DNA of 58,656 nucleotides from a virus, in IMG/VR virus record IMGVR_UViG_3300007512_000042, positions 1 through 58,656 of that record; one strand, 5' to 3'. Positions 25,093 to 35,146 of the stretch are shown here, one piece after another. Positions within the stretch are counted from its first letter, which is position 1; the number at the start of each line of letters is the position of its first letter. A program made the translations under genes and the position numbers. The notes under the pieces are model-generated. The model did no database searches. It was not told the DNA's origin and worked only from the letters and a program-made list of their open reading frames with translations.

Positions 25093-26002
25093 AAAGCCAA
25101 TATCAATCAACCACTATTTTCCCGAAGGCGAAGATTGGCGAACCTATCCTGCGATCAAGGTAACCACTGCCGACGCGTTCCATTATTGCGCTATGCCCTT
25201 GGAATTCGCTATGTACCGTGGTATCGAAAAGGTGTGGAGCTGCGAGCTTGGCGACAACTCTTGGGCGACCTTCGATGACACTGAGATGTACAACGCCGTT
25301 TTAACTGATCGTAACGGGAATATAATAATGCAAAAAAAATGGAACCCTCTAGAGGATGGAGATTTTTTTTATCAGGCTCTTTATCTTTATTGCATGCGTC
25401 TCACCAGTGAGGGTAAAAAACCTAAAGGTATCGCGATAGGAACCCATGATGGAGCATTTGGAGAATGGGCCCCTGTAGTACAAGAGGATTTAACTGATGC
25501 TTGCTTGGTTGAGGCGTCGCAACCTCAATTTGCGAACCTTGTTCGCAATTATCAAAGGTACCCCAACGTTAAATTGGTCAACCAGTTGATTACCACAGAA
25601 GGGCAAGATATAGAATTTTTCGAAGGAGGAAATGGTTACACTAATTCTGTTGTAGAAAGAGTCATAAGAGACTGGGAAACGCAGGAAATCAAAAGCTCTA
25701 TAAGATCCTCTTGTTCAATTAATGATTTAATTGGCAATTACATATCCAGCGGAGAGCGACTAGATTGGCTTCATTTAGATGTTGAAGGATATGATGCGGA
25801 TTTGCTAAGAGCTCTCAAGCAACCGCTCCCGCCTTTTATTATTTTTGAAAATCACCCTTCTCACCACAAGGAAGAACTGGAGTATAATGAACAACAAAAA
25901 AAACGGATTCAAACTTATCTGAGGGATAGCGGGCACGACATAGTATCTTCAGGTGTTTCTTGCTTAGCAACCCTCCCCTATGAAGTTCAAAACATTAAAT
26001 GA
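25079..26002 (+). CDS. FkbM-family methyltransferase
   Basis: 307 residues. SAM-binding region GIAIGTHDGAFGEWAPVV (about 122), CLVEASQPQFANLVRNY, VKLVNQLITTEG, then LDWLHLDVEGYDADLLRAL and FIIFENHP are the ordered FkbM motifs. FkbM enzymes O-methylate sugars or polyketides; here a sugar is likely. The 80 N-terminal residues are an extra, unrecognised domain. Confidence 0.78.
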   Translation: MNGTKKPISINHYFPEGEDWRTYPAIKVTTADAFHYCAMPLEFAMYRGIEKVWSCELGDNSWATFDDTEMYNAVLTDRNGNIIMQKKWNPLEDGDFFYQALYLYCMRLTSEGKKPKGIAIGTHDGAFGEWAPVVQEDLTDACLVEASQPQFANLVRNYQRYPNVKLVNQLITTEGQDIEFFEGGNGYTNSVVERVIRDWETQEIKSSIRSSCSINDLIGNYISSGERLDWLHLDVEGYDADLLRALKQPLPPFIIFENHPSHHKEELEYNEQQKKRIQTYLRDSGHDIVSSGVSCLATLPYEVQNIK

Positions 26003-29000
26003 AAATTAAAGCACACTGCCCCTTTTTAGGTCGTACCGGGTATAATGCCCATGCTCGAGGCTTTTTTACTGCTTTAAGCGAGTTAATTGACTTGCGGGTT
26101 GACAACTACACATGGTGCGATGATACTGATAACTATCTTACCGACCATCAAAAACGTATTATTTCCGAGGTGACCTTAAGAGCTCCCGACGGAGAGCAAC
26201 AGTATCCTCCCGACTGGAAAGAAGAAATTGAAAGCTTTAAGTATGATGTAGACATTGTACTACACGAACATTGTCATCGACACTTCTGGCGCGAATACAC
26301 GAAGCCAAAAATTGCCTATACTGTATGGGAGACAGATCGGATGAATGATGATTTTTTTGAACGTCTTTTAGAATATGACCAGCTTTGGGTTCCATCTGAA
26401 TGGCAAAAAGAATGCGCTATAGGGCAAGGTTATCCGTGCGATCGTGTTAAAGTGGTGCCTGAGGCGGTAGAACCTGATTGTTTTCCCGATAATGCAATTG
26501 TGCCGGATGATTCAATATTTACATTTTGTGTGTTAGGGCGCTGGGACCACCGTAAATCAATTACTGAAATTTTGGAATGTTTTGTTGAGCTTTTTGGAAA
26601 CAATCCTAAGGTGCAGCTTATTGCCTCTATTGATAACCATTATGCTGAAGATGGCCTATCCACCGAAGAAAGGTTTAAAAAAATGGGGTGGGGTAATATA
26701 AAAAATATTATATTAAAATCTTTTCCCTCTCGCCCCGAGTATATCGATATTCTACGGCGCAGTCATGTTTTTTTATCCTGTGCGCGTTCGGAAGGATGGA
26801 ATATTCCCCTTATCGAAGCCATGGCATGCGGCGTACCATCCATCTATAGCGATTGCTCTGGCCAAACAGAATTTGCATCTGGGAAGGGTATTCCAATTCC
26901 TATCTTAGGGAAGGAGAAAGCACGCATTGGCCATGGTGGTATTGCTAGCAAATGGACCACTGAGATGCCGGGCCACTATTTTACCCCGGATTTTACACGT
27001 CTTAAAGAGAAGATGCGGTTTTGTATAGACAATTACGCTACGCTTAAGACCAGAGCTCTCAAGGAATCAGTAGAGATTAGATCGAAGTATACTTGGGCAA
27101 ACGCCGCCCTCATTGCGTTGAAGAACTTAGAAAACTTTGCCCCAAAAACCCAAAAGGTCAATGTATTAGTACACGCTGATGATGAGTATTTAAAATATGC
27201 TAATATATGTATAGAGTCTATTAGAAAACATTCTGGTTATAATGTTATTTTATATGGGTATGATACCCATTTTAAAGGAAAATTTATTCCCCCGAACACT
27301 GAAGTTCGGCGGTTGCGAAAATGGCCCCTATCAAAAAACGGTCGTAACTTAGGCGTCATGAGTTGCCGCGTTTCTATGTGTTTAGATGCGCTCGAGCAGG
27401 ATCCTAATGATTTATTTATTATGGTGGATTCCGATATGGTTGCAATGAAAGACCTGCGTCCCTTTTTTAGAGAGCAATTCGATAGATTAGAAGATTACCC
27501 CCTTTGCATTACCTATAAGCACGACAATCTTATTCACTCTAGGCTAGAGCCAGATGGCACCACAATCCAAAAAGGGCACGGTGATGAAGCGGCCTCTGTT
27601 TTTGGTGTTGAACCTAGAGGGGTTGCCTTCAATCATCCCATTGATTTTACTATTGGTCATGGGGTTGTTATTTTTGATAAAAAATCAGCGCCATTCTTCT
27701 CAGAGTTGCTGGAGCTTTCCTTACGGAGTCTGAAGGAAGAGCTTGTTGACCTCATTGATGATAAGTCTTTTGAATCAGAAAGAATCCACAATATTTTGAT
27801 GTGGAAATATGGCTTTACACAACACTTACCTCTTTCATGGGTTTCTAAGGATGAAGATAATGATTTTCTTCAACCAGACCTGAAAACGTACACGGACGCT
27901 GGATTTGATGTGGTTTACACTCATCAAGATAGACGTTCTTATGACATTGCCCCAGAGCAACTTTTATTTTTGCATGGCAGATCTTTTCCCCCTCTCTCTT
28001 CCCAATTAATGATTATCGCTCATCCTGACGACGAAACTATCTTTGGGTTCTCTGAGTTAGATGGCGACACTGATTGGAAAATAGTGTGTGTTTCTAGCGA
28101 TAATCGTGAGGATGATTTCCATAAGGCGATGGCATTTTATGGGATTAAAGACTACGAGATGTGGGGTTTTAACTCTTCGGTTATGGAAGCATTTCCTTCT
28201 GACTCATTAGATAAAAAAATAGAACATTTAATCAACAGCCAACAATGGAAAAAAGTAGTTACCCACAACCCATGCGGAGAGTATGGTCATATTCAGCATA
28301 AAAATGTTTTTGATTCGGTCAAAAAATATTGTGATAATTTTTATATTTTTTGCAAATCTGCCTCAATATTAGGGCCCCACGAACTTCAGCGCAAACAGGA
28401 GGCTTTAAAAATCTACAGCTCAGAGGATATCATCCCTCAACTCCAACAGCTTAACGGAGACTGGTATATTATGCCCGACATGTCTACCAACTATATAGAG
28501 CATGGTACTGTAGAATTATATAAACCAAGCAGACATACCACCCCTTTTATTCACTGTTGGGAAAAGACCCCCGATTATTCGCCGGTACCCTTTCATAAAA
28601 AAAAGGAGTTCCCCTCTTTTGTCCCAAAAATTAAAGTGCACTGTCCTTTTCTCGGACACACTGGCCTCAGCGCTTCCGCGCGCGGGACGTTCACAGCATT
28701 AAGCAGTATTGTTGATCTGCGCGTTGACAACTATACGTGGTGCGATGACCGTCACAACTACCTTACTGAACACCAGAAAAAGATTATTTCTGAAGTGACC
28801 TTGAAGGACCCTCAAGACAATTATATCGAGAAACAGCACCCACCTGAGTGGAAGAAAGAAATAGAAGATTTCCAATACGACATAGATATCGTGTTTCATG
28901 AGTACGATCACGACCACTTTCTTAAGAAGTATAGTAAGCCAAAAATTGCCTACACCGTATGGGAGACAGATTTATACGCTGCTCACTTTTTTAAAACACT

Positions 29001-30603
29001 TCTTGAATACGACGAATTATGGGTTCCATCTAAATGGCAAAGAGAATATAGCATAGCGCAGGGTTACCCGGCTAGTCGCGTTAAGGTAGTGCCTTTTGCT
29101 GTAGAGTCCGATTGTACCCCCAGTTCTGATGGTGAGTCTTTAGATGATTCAGTTTTTACCTTTTGTTTGTTTGGGCGTTGGGATTATCGCAAATCTACCA
29201 CGGAGATTATCCGATGTTTTGTTGAATTGTTTGGTAACAACCCAAAAGTACAACTAATAGCTTCTATTGATAATCCTTTTGCCCTTGATGGGCTTTCGAC
29301 GGAAGAGCGTAAAGCAAAAATGGGGTGGGGGGAGGTTGATAATATTATTCTTAAGTCTTTCCCCAATCGTAAAGAATATGTCAAAATTATTCAAGAAAGC
29401 CACGTATTTTTATCTTGTGCACGTGCAGAAGGGTGGAATATACCTTTATTAGAAGCGATGGCTTGCGGGACTCCTGCTATTTATAGTGATTGTTCTGCTC
29501 AACTAGAATTTGCCCAAAATAAAGGTATTCCGGTTCGTGTCTTAGGAAAGGAGAAAGCTGGAGTAGGTATAAGGGAAGTAGTCAGCCGATTTACTGCGAA
29601 CCTTCCCGGCCATTACTTTAGTCCGGATTACGAGCACCTGAAAAGCCAGATGCAGTATTGTATAGACAACTATAAAAGTTTAAAAACAACAGCCCTCAAG
29701 GAGTCCGCCGAACTTCGTCAAAAGTATACGTGGCAACATACTGCCCGCATTGCCCTTGACCATTTAGACAGTTTTTGTAAATCTCAGGCCATTAATATTC
29801 CCAAACCAAACCCTTCCCCTGCTTCATCCAAATTTATGAAAAAGAAGATATTCTTTCCCCTCATTACCTACGGAGGTATGTGTAATACTGAATTCGCTAT
29901 TGGTGCTATGGGTACCCTTTTGCGGATTCAGCAAAGTTCTGATATTGATATGGTGGTTTCTTCCATTGTCTTTGAGAGTTTGATTAGTCGGGCTCGAAAC
30001 GCTTCTGCTGCTTGGGCGCTTTCGTCAGATTATACCCATTTATTGTTTATTGATTCTGATATTCATTTTGAGGCAAACGATGTCTTCAAACTAATTGAAG
30101 CCGACAAAGATGTGGCGGTGGGTGTTTACCCTAAAAAATATTACAATCGCCACAAAATGGAATTTTTAGCCAAGGACGCACCTCATGTTTTTAACGATAA
30201 AAATGAATGGAGAGCCCTTGCGACGGATTTCTCTAGCGAATGCGGCGACAAGGCTTTAGATAAGGCACGGCAAGGCGAAATATTCACGGTAGATTATGCA
30301 GCCACAGGTTTCATGCTTATTAAAACTGATGTCTTTAAAAAAATTATTGACAAGCGCCCTGACCTGAAGTATACTAATGATGTTGATGGCTACATGAGTG
30401 CCGGAGACAACTTTTATGACTTTTTCACAGTGGGTGTAAATCAATCAAATAAAAAATATGAAAGCGAGGACTACGGCTTTTGCCAGCTCTGGCGTTCGGT
30501 CGGCGGACAAATCCACGTTATACCCTCTATCAATCTTACCCACACGGGAAGAAACCATTACCCCGGAAACATCCAAGCTCAAGCTCAAATGTTTCATAAA
30601 TAA
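25999..30603 (+). CDS. Giant five-domain glycosyltransferase/deacetylase (1534 aa)
   Basis: Domains in order: GT4 copy 1 (1-385; E-x7-E as EGWNIPLIE), GT-A domain with IMVDSDMVAM (about 385-660), PIG-L-type deacetylase with AHPDDE (about 674-679) and GHIQH (about 660-860), GT4 copy 2 (877-1260; EGWNIPLLE), and a C-terminal GT2-like domain with FIDSDIHF and VDYAATGFMLIKTDVF (about 1275-1534). The two GT4 copies are very close even at DNA level, so an internal duplication surrounds the other two domains. It could build an oligosaccharide stepwise and de-N-acetylate it. Start overlaps the FkbM stop by 4 bp. Confidence 0.85.
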   Translation: MKIKAHCPFLGRTGYNAHARGFFTALSELIDLRVDNYTWCDDTDNYLTDHQKRIISEVTLRAPDGEQQYPPDWKEEIESFKYDVDIVLHEHCHRHFWREYTKPKIAYTVWETDRMNDDFFERLLEYDQLWVPSEWQKECAIGQGYPCDRVKVVPEAVEPDCFPDNAIVPDDSIFTFCVLGRWDHRKSITEILECFVELFGNNPKVQLIASIDNHYAEDGLSTEERFKKMGWGNIKNIILKSFPSRPEYIDILRRSHVFLSCARSEGWNIPLIEAMACGVPSIYSDCSGQTEFASGKGIPIPILGKEKARIGHGGIASKWTTEMPGHYFTPDFTRLKEKMRFCIDNYATLKTRALKESVEIRSKYTWANAALIALKNLENFAPKTQKVNVLVHADDEYLKYANICIESIRKHSGYNVILYGYDTHFKGKFIPPNTEVRRLRKWPLSKNGRNLGVMSCRVSMCLDALEQDPNDLFIMVDSDMVAMKDLRPFFREQFDRLEDYPLCITYKHDNLIHSRLEPDGTTIQKGHGDEAASVFGVEPRGVAFNHPIDFTIGHGVVIFDKKSAPFFSELLELSLRSLKEELVDLIDDKSFESERIHNILMWKYGFTQHLPLSWVSKDEDNDFLQPDLKTYTDAGFDVVYTHQDRRSYDIAPEQLLFLHGRSFPPLSSQLMIIAHPDDETIFGFSELDGDTDWKIVCVSSDNREDDFHKAMAFYGIKDYEMWGFNSSVMEAFPSDSLDKKIEHLINSQQWKKVVTHNPCGEYGHIQHKNVFDSVKKYCDNFYIFCKSASILGPHELQRKQEALKIYSSEDIIPQLQQLNGDWYIMPDMSTNYIEHGTVELYKPSRHTTPFIHCWEKTPDYSPVPFHKKKEFPSFVPKIKVHCPFLGHTGLSASARGTFTALSSIVDLRVDNYTWCDDRHNYLTEHQKKIISEVTLKDPQDNYIEKQHPPEWKKEIEDFQYDIDIVFHEYDHDHFLKKYSKPKIAYTVWETDLYAAHFFKTLLEYDELWVPSKWQREYSIAQGYPASRVKVVPFAVESDCTPSSDGESLDDSVFTFCLFGRWDYRKSTTEIIRCFVELFGNNPKVQLIASIDNPFALDGLSTEERKAKMGWGEVDNIILKSFPNRKEYVKIIQESHVFLSCARAEGWNIPLLEAMACGTPAIYSDCSAQLEFAQNKGIPVRVLGKEKAGVGIREVVSRFTANLPGHYFSPDYEHLKSQMQYCIDNYKSLKTTALKESAELRQKYTWQHTARIALDHLDSFCKSQAINIPKPNPSPASSKFMKKKIFFPLITYGGMCNTEFAIGAMGTLLRIQQSSDIDMVVSSIVFESLISRARNASAAWALSSDYTHLLFIDSDIHFEANDVFKLIEADKDVAVGVYPKKYYNRHKMEFLAKDAPHVFNDKNEWRALATDFSSECGDKALDKARQGEIFTVDYAATGFMLIKTDVFKKIIDKRPDLKYTNDVDGYMSAGDNFYDFFTVGVNQSNKKYESEDYGFCQLWRSVGGQIHVIPSINLTHTGRNHYPGNIQAQAQMFHK

Positions 30604-30614
30604 TTTATTAAAAC

Positions 30615-30869
30615 ATGTGGACACGAAACAAACATAAACATACGGCTCGGCGACCTCATCTGCAAAAAGGCGGTTCGCACAGTAGCGCGGGACGCCAAAA
30701 AATCTCCTCTCGTAAGGATAAAAAAATCAACCAAATGAATCTTGTCGAAACACAAAAGAAGATTGAATTCTTGAAAAGCCGTAACGAATACAATAATCAA
30801 AACAAGTACGCAAGAGATCTGACTGATCGATTTTTGGAATTAATGAACAGTGGCTCCCACAGCAACTAA
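30615..30869 (+). CDS. Small basic hypothetical protein (84 aa)
   Basis: Lys/Arg/His-rich N-terminus (RNKHKHTARRPHLQKGG, SSRKDKK), then a helical C-terminus. Could bind nucleic acid; no family seen. Confidence 0.55.
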   Translation: MWTRNKHKHTARRPHLQKGGSHSSAGRQKISSRKDKKINQMNLVETQKKIEFLKSRNEYNNQNKYARDLTDRFLELMNSGSHSN

Positions 30870-31215
30870 CTCCACATTCCCCCCCTTGGATTGTGATCCC
30901 TGTGAGCTTCTCAAAGGGGACGAGAAAGCTTTCCTTATTGCTTCATTAGTATTGGTTGGCGAGCGCCCTGTTTTCTTTTATGATAAATTTAATTTATTTG
31001 CAGAGCCTTTTATTTCCCAGAATACTAAGAACCGCATTGAGTTTCCATTAAAACCAACAGCAGAGCTTCCTGATTATATTCCTACTTTTGGTTTTGGGGT
31101 CAACCACAATATTCTGATAGCCGAGGTGTGGCCTTGGCTTGACAAGGGTTGGCATCGTTGGTGGGAACATACGATAGTAGGTAGGAAAGATTTTACACTA
31201 AGTGTTTATGCCTAA
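30850..31215 (+). CDS. Hypothetical protein, GTG start (121 aa)
   Basis: Overlaps the previous gene by 20 bp and the carbamoyltransferase start by 8. Contains KGDEKAFLIASLVLVGERPVFF and a Trp-rich C-terminus WPWLDKGWHRWWEH. No family recognised. Confidence 0.55.
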   Translation: MAPTATNSTFPPLDCDPCELLKGDEKAFLIASLVLVGERPVFFYDKFNLFAEPFISQNTKNRIEFPLKPTAELPDYIPTFGFGVNHNILIAEVWPWLDKGWHRWWEHTIVGRKDFTLSVYA

Positions 31216-32818
31216 GTCTGTTTTAAGTTTTGCGGCCGCGCATCACGATTCTAATTTATCCGTGTATGTAAAGAATCAGCTCTATACTATAGAGCTGGAA
31301 AGAATTTACGGCAATCGATACTTGGCGTTTCAAACATGTTCAGAGGCCGAACAACAATCCCTTTTAATCTCTTTAAAGCAAATCCTAAAAGACAAAGGCC
31401 TTCTTGTACCTTCTTTTGATGTGGGTTTGTTTGATTGGGAAAGTACAGCAGAAACGATTCAAAAGTTTTGTGAGATTTTTAATGTTGTAAAAGTTTATCA
31501 AAAAGGAGATGACGCCACGTTCCATCATAGAGCTCATGCCGCGGGAGCTTTTTATTCCAGTGGTTTCGATGAAGCTTTGGTTTTTAGCTATGATGGAGGG
31601 GGGGAACCTGACGGTACTATTTGTGTCTACGACCTTAAAAAACCTGATCCGGATTTTACTCAACTTAACCCCTTTGCACTGCGATGTTTGACGACCAAAT
31701 ATTGTTCTTTATCTTCTTTTATGGAAGAAATTAGAGGTTCGCAAAAAAATCAAGATTATCTTCATCGACGTTTTGATCAAGTGGACCATGGGTGTTCGGG
31801 TAAGTTTATGGGATTATCGGCGTATGGTGTTTTTGATAAGTTTATGTTTGATGCCTGCAAAAAGTGGTTGCAGGTAGGTTCCCTTAATCCGTATGATTCT
31901 CATTTTTGGGGAGAGATAGGAACTCATTTTAAAAATGGAGTGCAGGGTACAACTTCCTATAATTGGGCTTTTAACATGCAACGTGCTTTTGAAGCTGATT
32001 TTTTAGAGCTTTTTGTTAAGTTTTTTGATAAGAGCAAACATAAAAACGTTTGCTTAACGGGAGGGGGTGCCCTCAATGTTGTGCTCAACGAGAGGCTGAG
32101 TAAGACTTATCCAAATGTTAATTTTTTTGTTTCCCCTTCTCCCGGTGATAGCGGTTTATCATCTGGCATGATAGTCCGTTATCTCAAAAACCCGCTTGTT
32201 TCCGAATCTATGTATACGGGCTGTGAAATTTTAGACAAAGGGGCTTTGCCATACATTTTAGATCATCGAGCGTGGAAGAAGGCTACCCCGAAACTCATAG
32301 CAAAGGAATTAACAAGAGGAAAAATTATTGGTATCTGTCGAGGTGACAGCGAAATAGGCCCCCGTGCATTAGGAAATCGAACTATATTGGCGGATCCCCG
32401 AAGTCACCAAGCTAAAGATATAATCAATGATAAAGTTAAATTTAGAGAATGGTATCGGCCGTTTGCTCCTGTATGTAAAGAAGATAAGGCATCAATTTTT
32501 TTCGAAACGTCTGATAATGCGTGCTACAAGTATATGTCTTTTAGCCCTCAGGTGCGAGAAAAATATCGAACAGTATTGCCCGCAGTGACCCATGTGGACG
32601 GATCCTCTCGATTACAAACCGTTTCTGCACAGCAAAATCAGTTTATCTATGACATATTAGATGAATTTGAGAAGCTGACGGGTATTCCCGTCTTGGTTAA
32701 CACTTCTTTTAATACTAAAGGAAAAGCTATTTTAACTCGATATCTCACCGCTATGCAAGTCTTAGATTCAACAGGACTTGACAGCGTGGTGCTAGAAGGC
32801 TATTATATTTATAAATAA
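31208..32818 (+). CDS. Carbamoyltransferase (NodU/CmcH family)
   Basis: 536 residues from ATG 31208 (GTG 31202 is the alternative). N-terminal Kae1-like part: FAAAHHDSNLSVYV, HHRAHAAGAFY, FSYDGGGEPDG, CLTGGGALNVVLNERL, SPSPGDSGLSSG. C-terminal YrdC-like part: GRSEIGPRALGNR-type sequence (GDSEIGPRALGNRTILADPR), YRPFAPV, LVNTSFN. It transfers carbamoyl from carbamoyl-phosphate, via carbamoyl-AMP, to a hydroxyl, probably on a sugar of the phage glycan. Complete length for the family. Confidence 0.9.
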   Translation: MPKSVLSFAAAHHDSNLSVYVKNQLYTIELERIYGNRYLAFQTCSEAEQQSLLISLKQILKDKGLLVPSFDVGLFDWESTAETIQKFCEIFNVVKVYQKGDDATFHHRAHAAGAFYSSGFDEALVFSYDGGGEPDGTICVYDLKKPDPDFTQLNPFALRCLTTKYCSLSSFMEEIRGSQKNQDYLHRRFDQVDHGCSGKFMGLSAYGVFDKFMFDACKKWLQVGSLNPYDSHFWGEIGTHFKNGVQGTTSYNWAFNMQRAFEADFLELFVKFFDKSKHKNVCLTGGGALNVVLNERLSKTYPNVNFFVSPSPGDSGLSSGMIVRYLKNPLVSESMYTGCEILDKGALPYILDHRAWKKATPKLIAKELTRGKIIGICRGDSEIGPRALGNRTILADPRSHQAKDIINDKVKFREWYRPFAPVCKEDKASIFFETSDNACYKYMSFSPQVREKYRTVLPAVTHVDGSSRLQTVSAQQNQFIYDILDEFEKLTGIPVLVNTSFNTKGKAILTRYLTAMQVLDSTGLDSVVLEGYYIYK

Positions 32819-32819
32819 G

Positions 32820-33041
32820 ATGAAAGAACAAATACTTAACACTATCGCCGTACATAACGTAAGCCAATACCACCATGCTAAAACTAACCTAGATAATTAC
32901 TTAGCTAACCCTGCTGCTATTGGAGAGCATCCTGACATTGTCGCTGAGGCGATTAAATTGGTGGAATCTATGGAGGCGGCAGAATCCAACCTTCAAACAT
33001 TAAACGCAGCCTATGGAACCGATTACACAACAGCAATGTAA
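32820..33041 (+). CDS. Small helical hypothetical protein (73 aa)
   Basis: Starts one base after the carbamoyltransferase stop. Amphipathic helices (AEAIKLVESMEAAESNLQTL). No domain recognised. Confidence 0.6.
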   Translation: MKEQILNTIAVHNVSQYHHAKTNLDNYLANPAAIGEHPDIVAEAIKLVESMEAAESNLQTLNAAYGTDYTTAM

Positions 33042-33222
33042 TGAATTTTATTTAAAAGACACCAAGTTTAGAGTCTTCGCTGACGATAATATCATTAGCG
33101 TCTATAATGTTCACCATCTTTCTCGCGCAGATATTAATGCGGCGATTCGCTATATGATACTAGAAGCTATTATTGAAATTGGTACCTATCAAGTAAACGT
33201 TTACTCAGAAAATTTTAAATGA
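33013..33222 (+). CDS. Small hypothetical protein (69 aa)
   Basis: Overlaps the previous gene by 29 bp in another frame and the next by 4. KFRVFADDNIISVYNVHHLSRADINAAIRYMI suggests an alpha/beta fold. Function unknown. Confidence 0.55.
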   Translation: MEPITQQQCNEFYLKDTKFRVFADDNIISVYNVHHLSRADINAAIRYMILEAIIEIGTYQVNVYSENFK

Positions 33223-33977
33223 GCAATATTTTAATTTCAACCATCGTTAGAAACCGCGGTGAAACCCTTCGTGGGTGGCATGATCAACTTGAATCGTTGG
33301 TTTGTTTAGACGAGCATAATCAATACTATTTAAGTATTTATGAAAATGATTCCGAAGACAATAGCGTCGCGCTGTTAAATTCTTTTGATTATTCTTTTTG
33401 TAAGGATTACTGTCTAAAAAGCGAAACGCTTAACACCAAATATTACTATCCTCCTTTTGAGGACTACGGAACGGAGCAAGGACACTTTAGTAAAGTTGAT
33501 AGAGTCAACAATTTAGCAGCAGCGAGAAATAAAAGTATTTTTGAGTGTGGTTTTTTGGGAGACACCGACTATGTTCTTTGCATAGAACCTGATATTAAAT
33601 ACAGCCCACAAGAATCGCTACCGAGCGTCATCAACAAGCAACACTACGATATTATTTCAGCTAAAAGCATTTTCACCAGCACTCGTTATGAGTCGCATCC
33701 TCTGTATGATGGGTGGGCTACCAGAAAAACCGAACATGAGGAAAGCTGGGATTTTTCCATATCTTTAGAGGGTATGATACCAGTTTGGTCAACGTTTAAT
33801 TGTTTTTGTATGTACAAGTCCCTTCCTTTTAAACAAGGGGCCGCTTTCGGAGGGTTTAATAAACGGCTAGATAAGCCTGACTGTGACACGGCTGTTATAT
33901 GTGAAGAGTTCCGTGCTTTAGGGTACCATAATATGGTAATGAATTGTGAGTTTGAGGTCTTACAAGAGCTTGAATAA
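33219..33977 (+). CDS. GT69-like (CAP59-type) glycosyltransferase
   Basis: 252 residues. RNRGETLRGWHDQLESL, YYLSIYENDSEDNSVALL, FSKVDRVNNLAAARNKSI and YVLCIEPDIKYSP match the alpha-1,3-mannosyltransferase CMT1/CAP59 pattern, with NDSEDN and EPD as likely nucleotide-sugar/metal residues. Acceptor unknown. Overlaps the aminotransferase-fold gene by one base (TAATG). Confidence 0.7.
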   Translation: MSNILISTIVRNRGETLRGWHDQLESLVCLDEHNQYYLSIYENDSEDNSVALLNSFDYSFCKDYCLKSETLNTKYYYPPFEDYGTEQGHFSKVDRVNNLAAARNKSIFECGFLGDTDYVLCIEPDIKYSPQESLPSVINKQHYDIISAKSIFTSTRYESHPLYDGWATRKTEHEESWDFSISLEGMIPVWSTFNCFCMYKSLPFKQGAAFGGFNKRLDKPDCDTAVICEEFRALGYHNMVMNCEFEVLQELE

Positions 33978-35143
33978 TGAAGTGGCCGTTAAATATTTCT
34001 CATTTTACTTTTTTAGATAGATTAAAAATTTGTTTGTTCTTTTTGAATCCTAAAAAAGTTTGGACGATGGGGGCAGAAGTAGAGTCTTTGGAAAAAGTGA
34101 TGGCCGAATACACTGGGGCTCGCTATGCGGTATTTACTTCTAGTGGTTCGACGGCGAATAGCCTAATAGCGATGAGCCTAAAAGACCTTAAAAAGGCTGA
34201 ACTTTGGTCTCATGATAAATGTGAAATTGTTTTTCCTTCTACTACGTGGGCCACGTCTGTCACCCCTTTTATAAGAGAAGGTTTCATTCCTAAATTTATA
34301 GACGTGTGTCCCCATGACCTCTCTCTTGATTTGCACCTACTAGAGCAGTATCTCTCAGAACACTCAAGAAAGGTAAGGTGTGTTTTCTTGACGTCGCTTT
34401 TAGGGTTTACCCCAAATATAGATGCAATAAAAGCAATATCCCAAAAGTACAAAGTGGAAGTGATGCTTGACAATTGTGAAAGCCATTTAGGTAGGTTTCA
34501 AAACGAAAACATAAATTCCTTTTTTACCTCTACTACCAGTACATATTTCGGGCATTTGGTTCAAAGCATTGAAGGAGGGTTTGTTTTCACCAACAGCAAA
34601 AAAGAGTACGAATATTTTGTTATGGCACGCAACCACGGTATGACGCGATCCTTGAAGAGCCCTGAGCCCTATTTAAATCCTTTGGTTGATCCGCGGTTTG
34701 ATTTTTACACCAAAGGAAGCAACTTTAAAAATTCGAACGTTAATGCGCTGATCTGTAACTTGAATTTTCAGAGAGTAGATAAGTACATTAAAGCGCGAGT
34801 ACATAAATATCAACTCTTTAAAGAAGGTATGGCTAAGATACTTGACTTCCCAGAAGAGTCCTCTTCTAAGATGCACGTTCCTTTTTCTTTACCAATAATA
34901 CCAAAAAAAGAATACCTTGATAAGGTACCTCTTTTCAAGCAATACTGCGAATCCCATTCCATCGAAATGCGCCCCCTCGTTTCAGGCAACCTTCTGACAC
35001 AAACAGCATTTAAAGAATATGGTAATGGGGCAGACTTTAAGTATAGCACCTTCCTACATGACCATTGTTTTTACATAGGGTTGCATCCAAGCTTAAAAGA
35101 TAGCAGCATTAGAAAGCTATGCAAAGAATTTAATAAAATTTAA
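33977..35143 (+). CDS. DegT/DnrJ-family sugar dehydrase (E1/ColD-like)
   Basis: 388 residues of fold-type I PLP enzyme: FTSSGSTANSLIAMSL, EIVFPSTTWATSVTPF, FLTSLLGFTPN, MLDNCESH. Where aminotransferases have a Lys that binds PLP, this protein reads YFGHLVQSIEGG, with His in the catalytic position. That is the mark of CDP-4-keto-6-deoxyglucose-3-dehydrase (RfbH/E1) and GDP-4-keto-6-deoxymannose-3-dehydrase (ColD), which make 3,6-dideoxysugars. Which nucleotide sugar is used is unknown. Confidence 0.82.
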   Translation: MKWPLNISHFTFLDRLKICLFFLNPKKVWTMGAEVESLEKVMAEYTGARYAVFTSSGSTANSLIAMSLKDLKKAELWSHDKCEIVFPSTTWATSVTPFIREGFIPKFIDVCPHDLSLDLHLLEQYLSEHSRKVRCVFLTSLLGFTPNIDAIKAISQKYKVEVMLDNCESHLGRFQNENINSFFTSTTSTYFGHLVQSIEGGFVFTNSKKEYEYFVMARNHGMTRSLKSPEPYLNPLVDPRFDFYTKGSNFKNSNVNALICNLNFQRVDKYIKARVHKYQLFKEGMAKILDFPEESSSKMHVPFSLPIIPKKEYLDKVPLFKQYCESHSIEMRPLVSGNLLTQTAFKEYGNGADFKYSTFLHDHCFYIGLHPSLKDSSIRKLCKEFNKI

Positions 35144-35146
35144 TTT

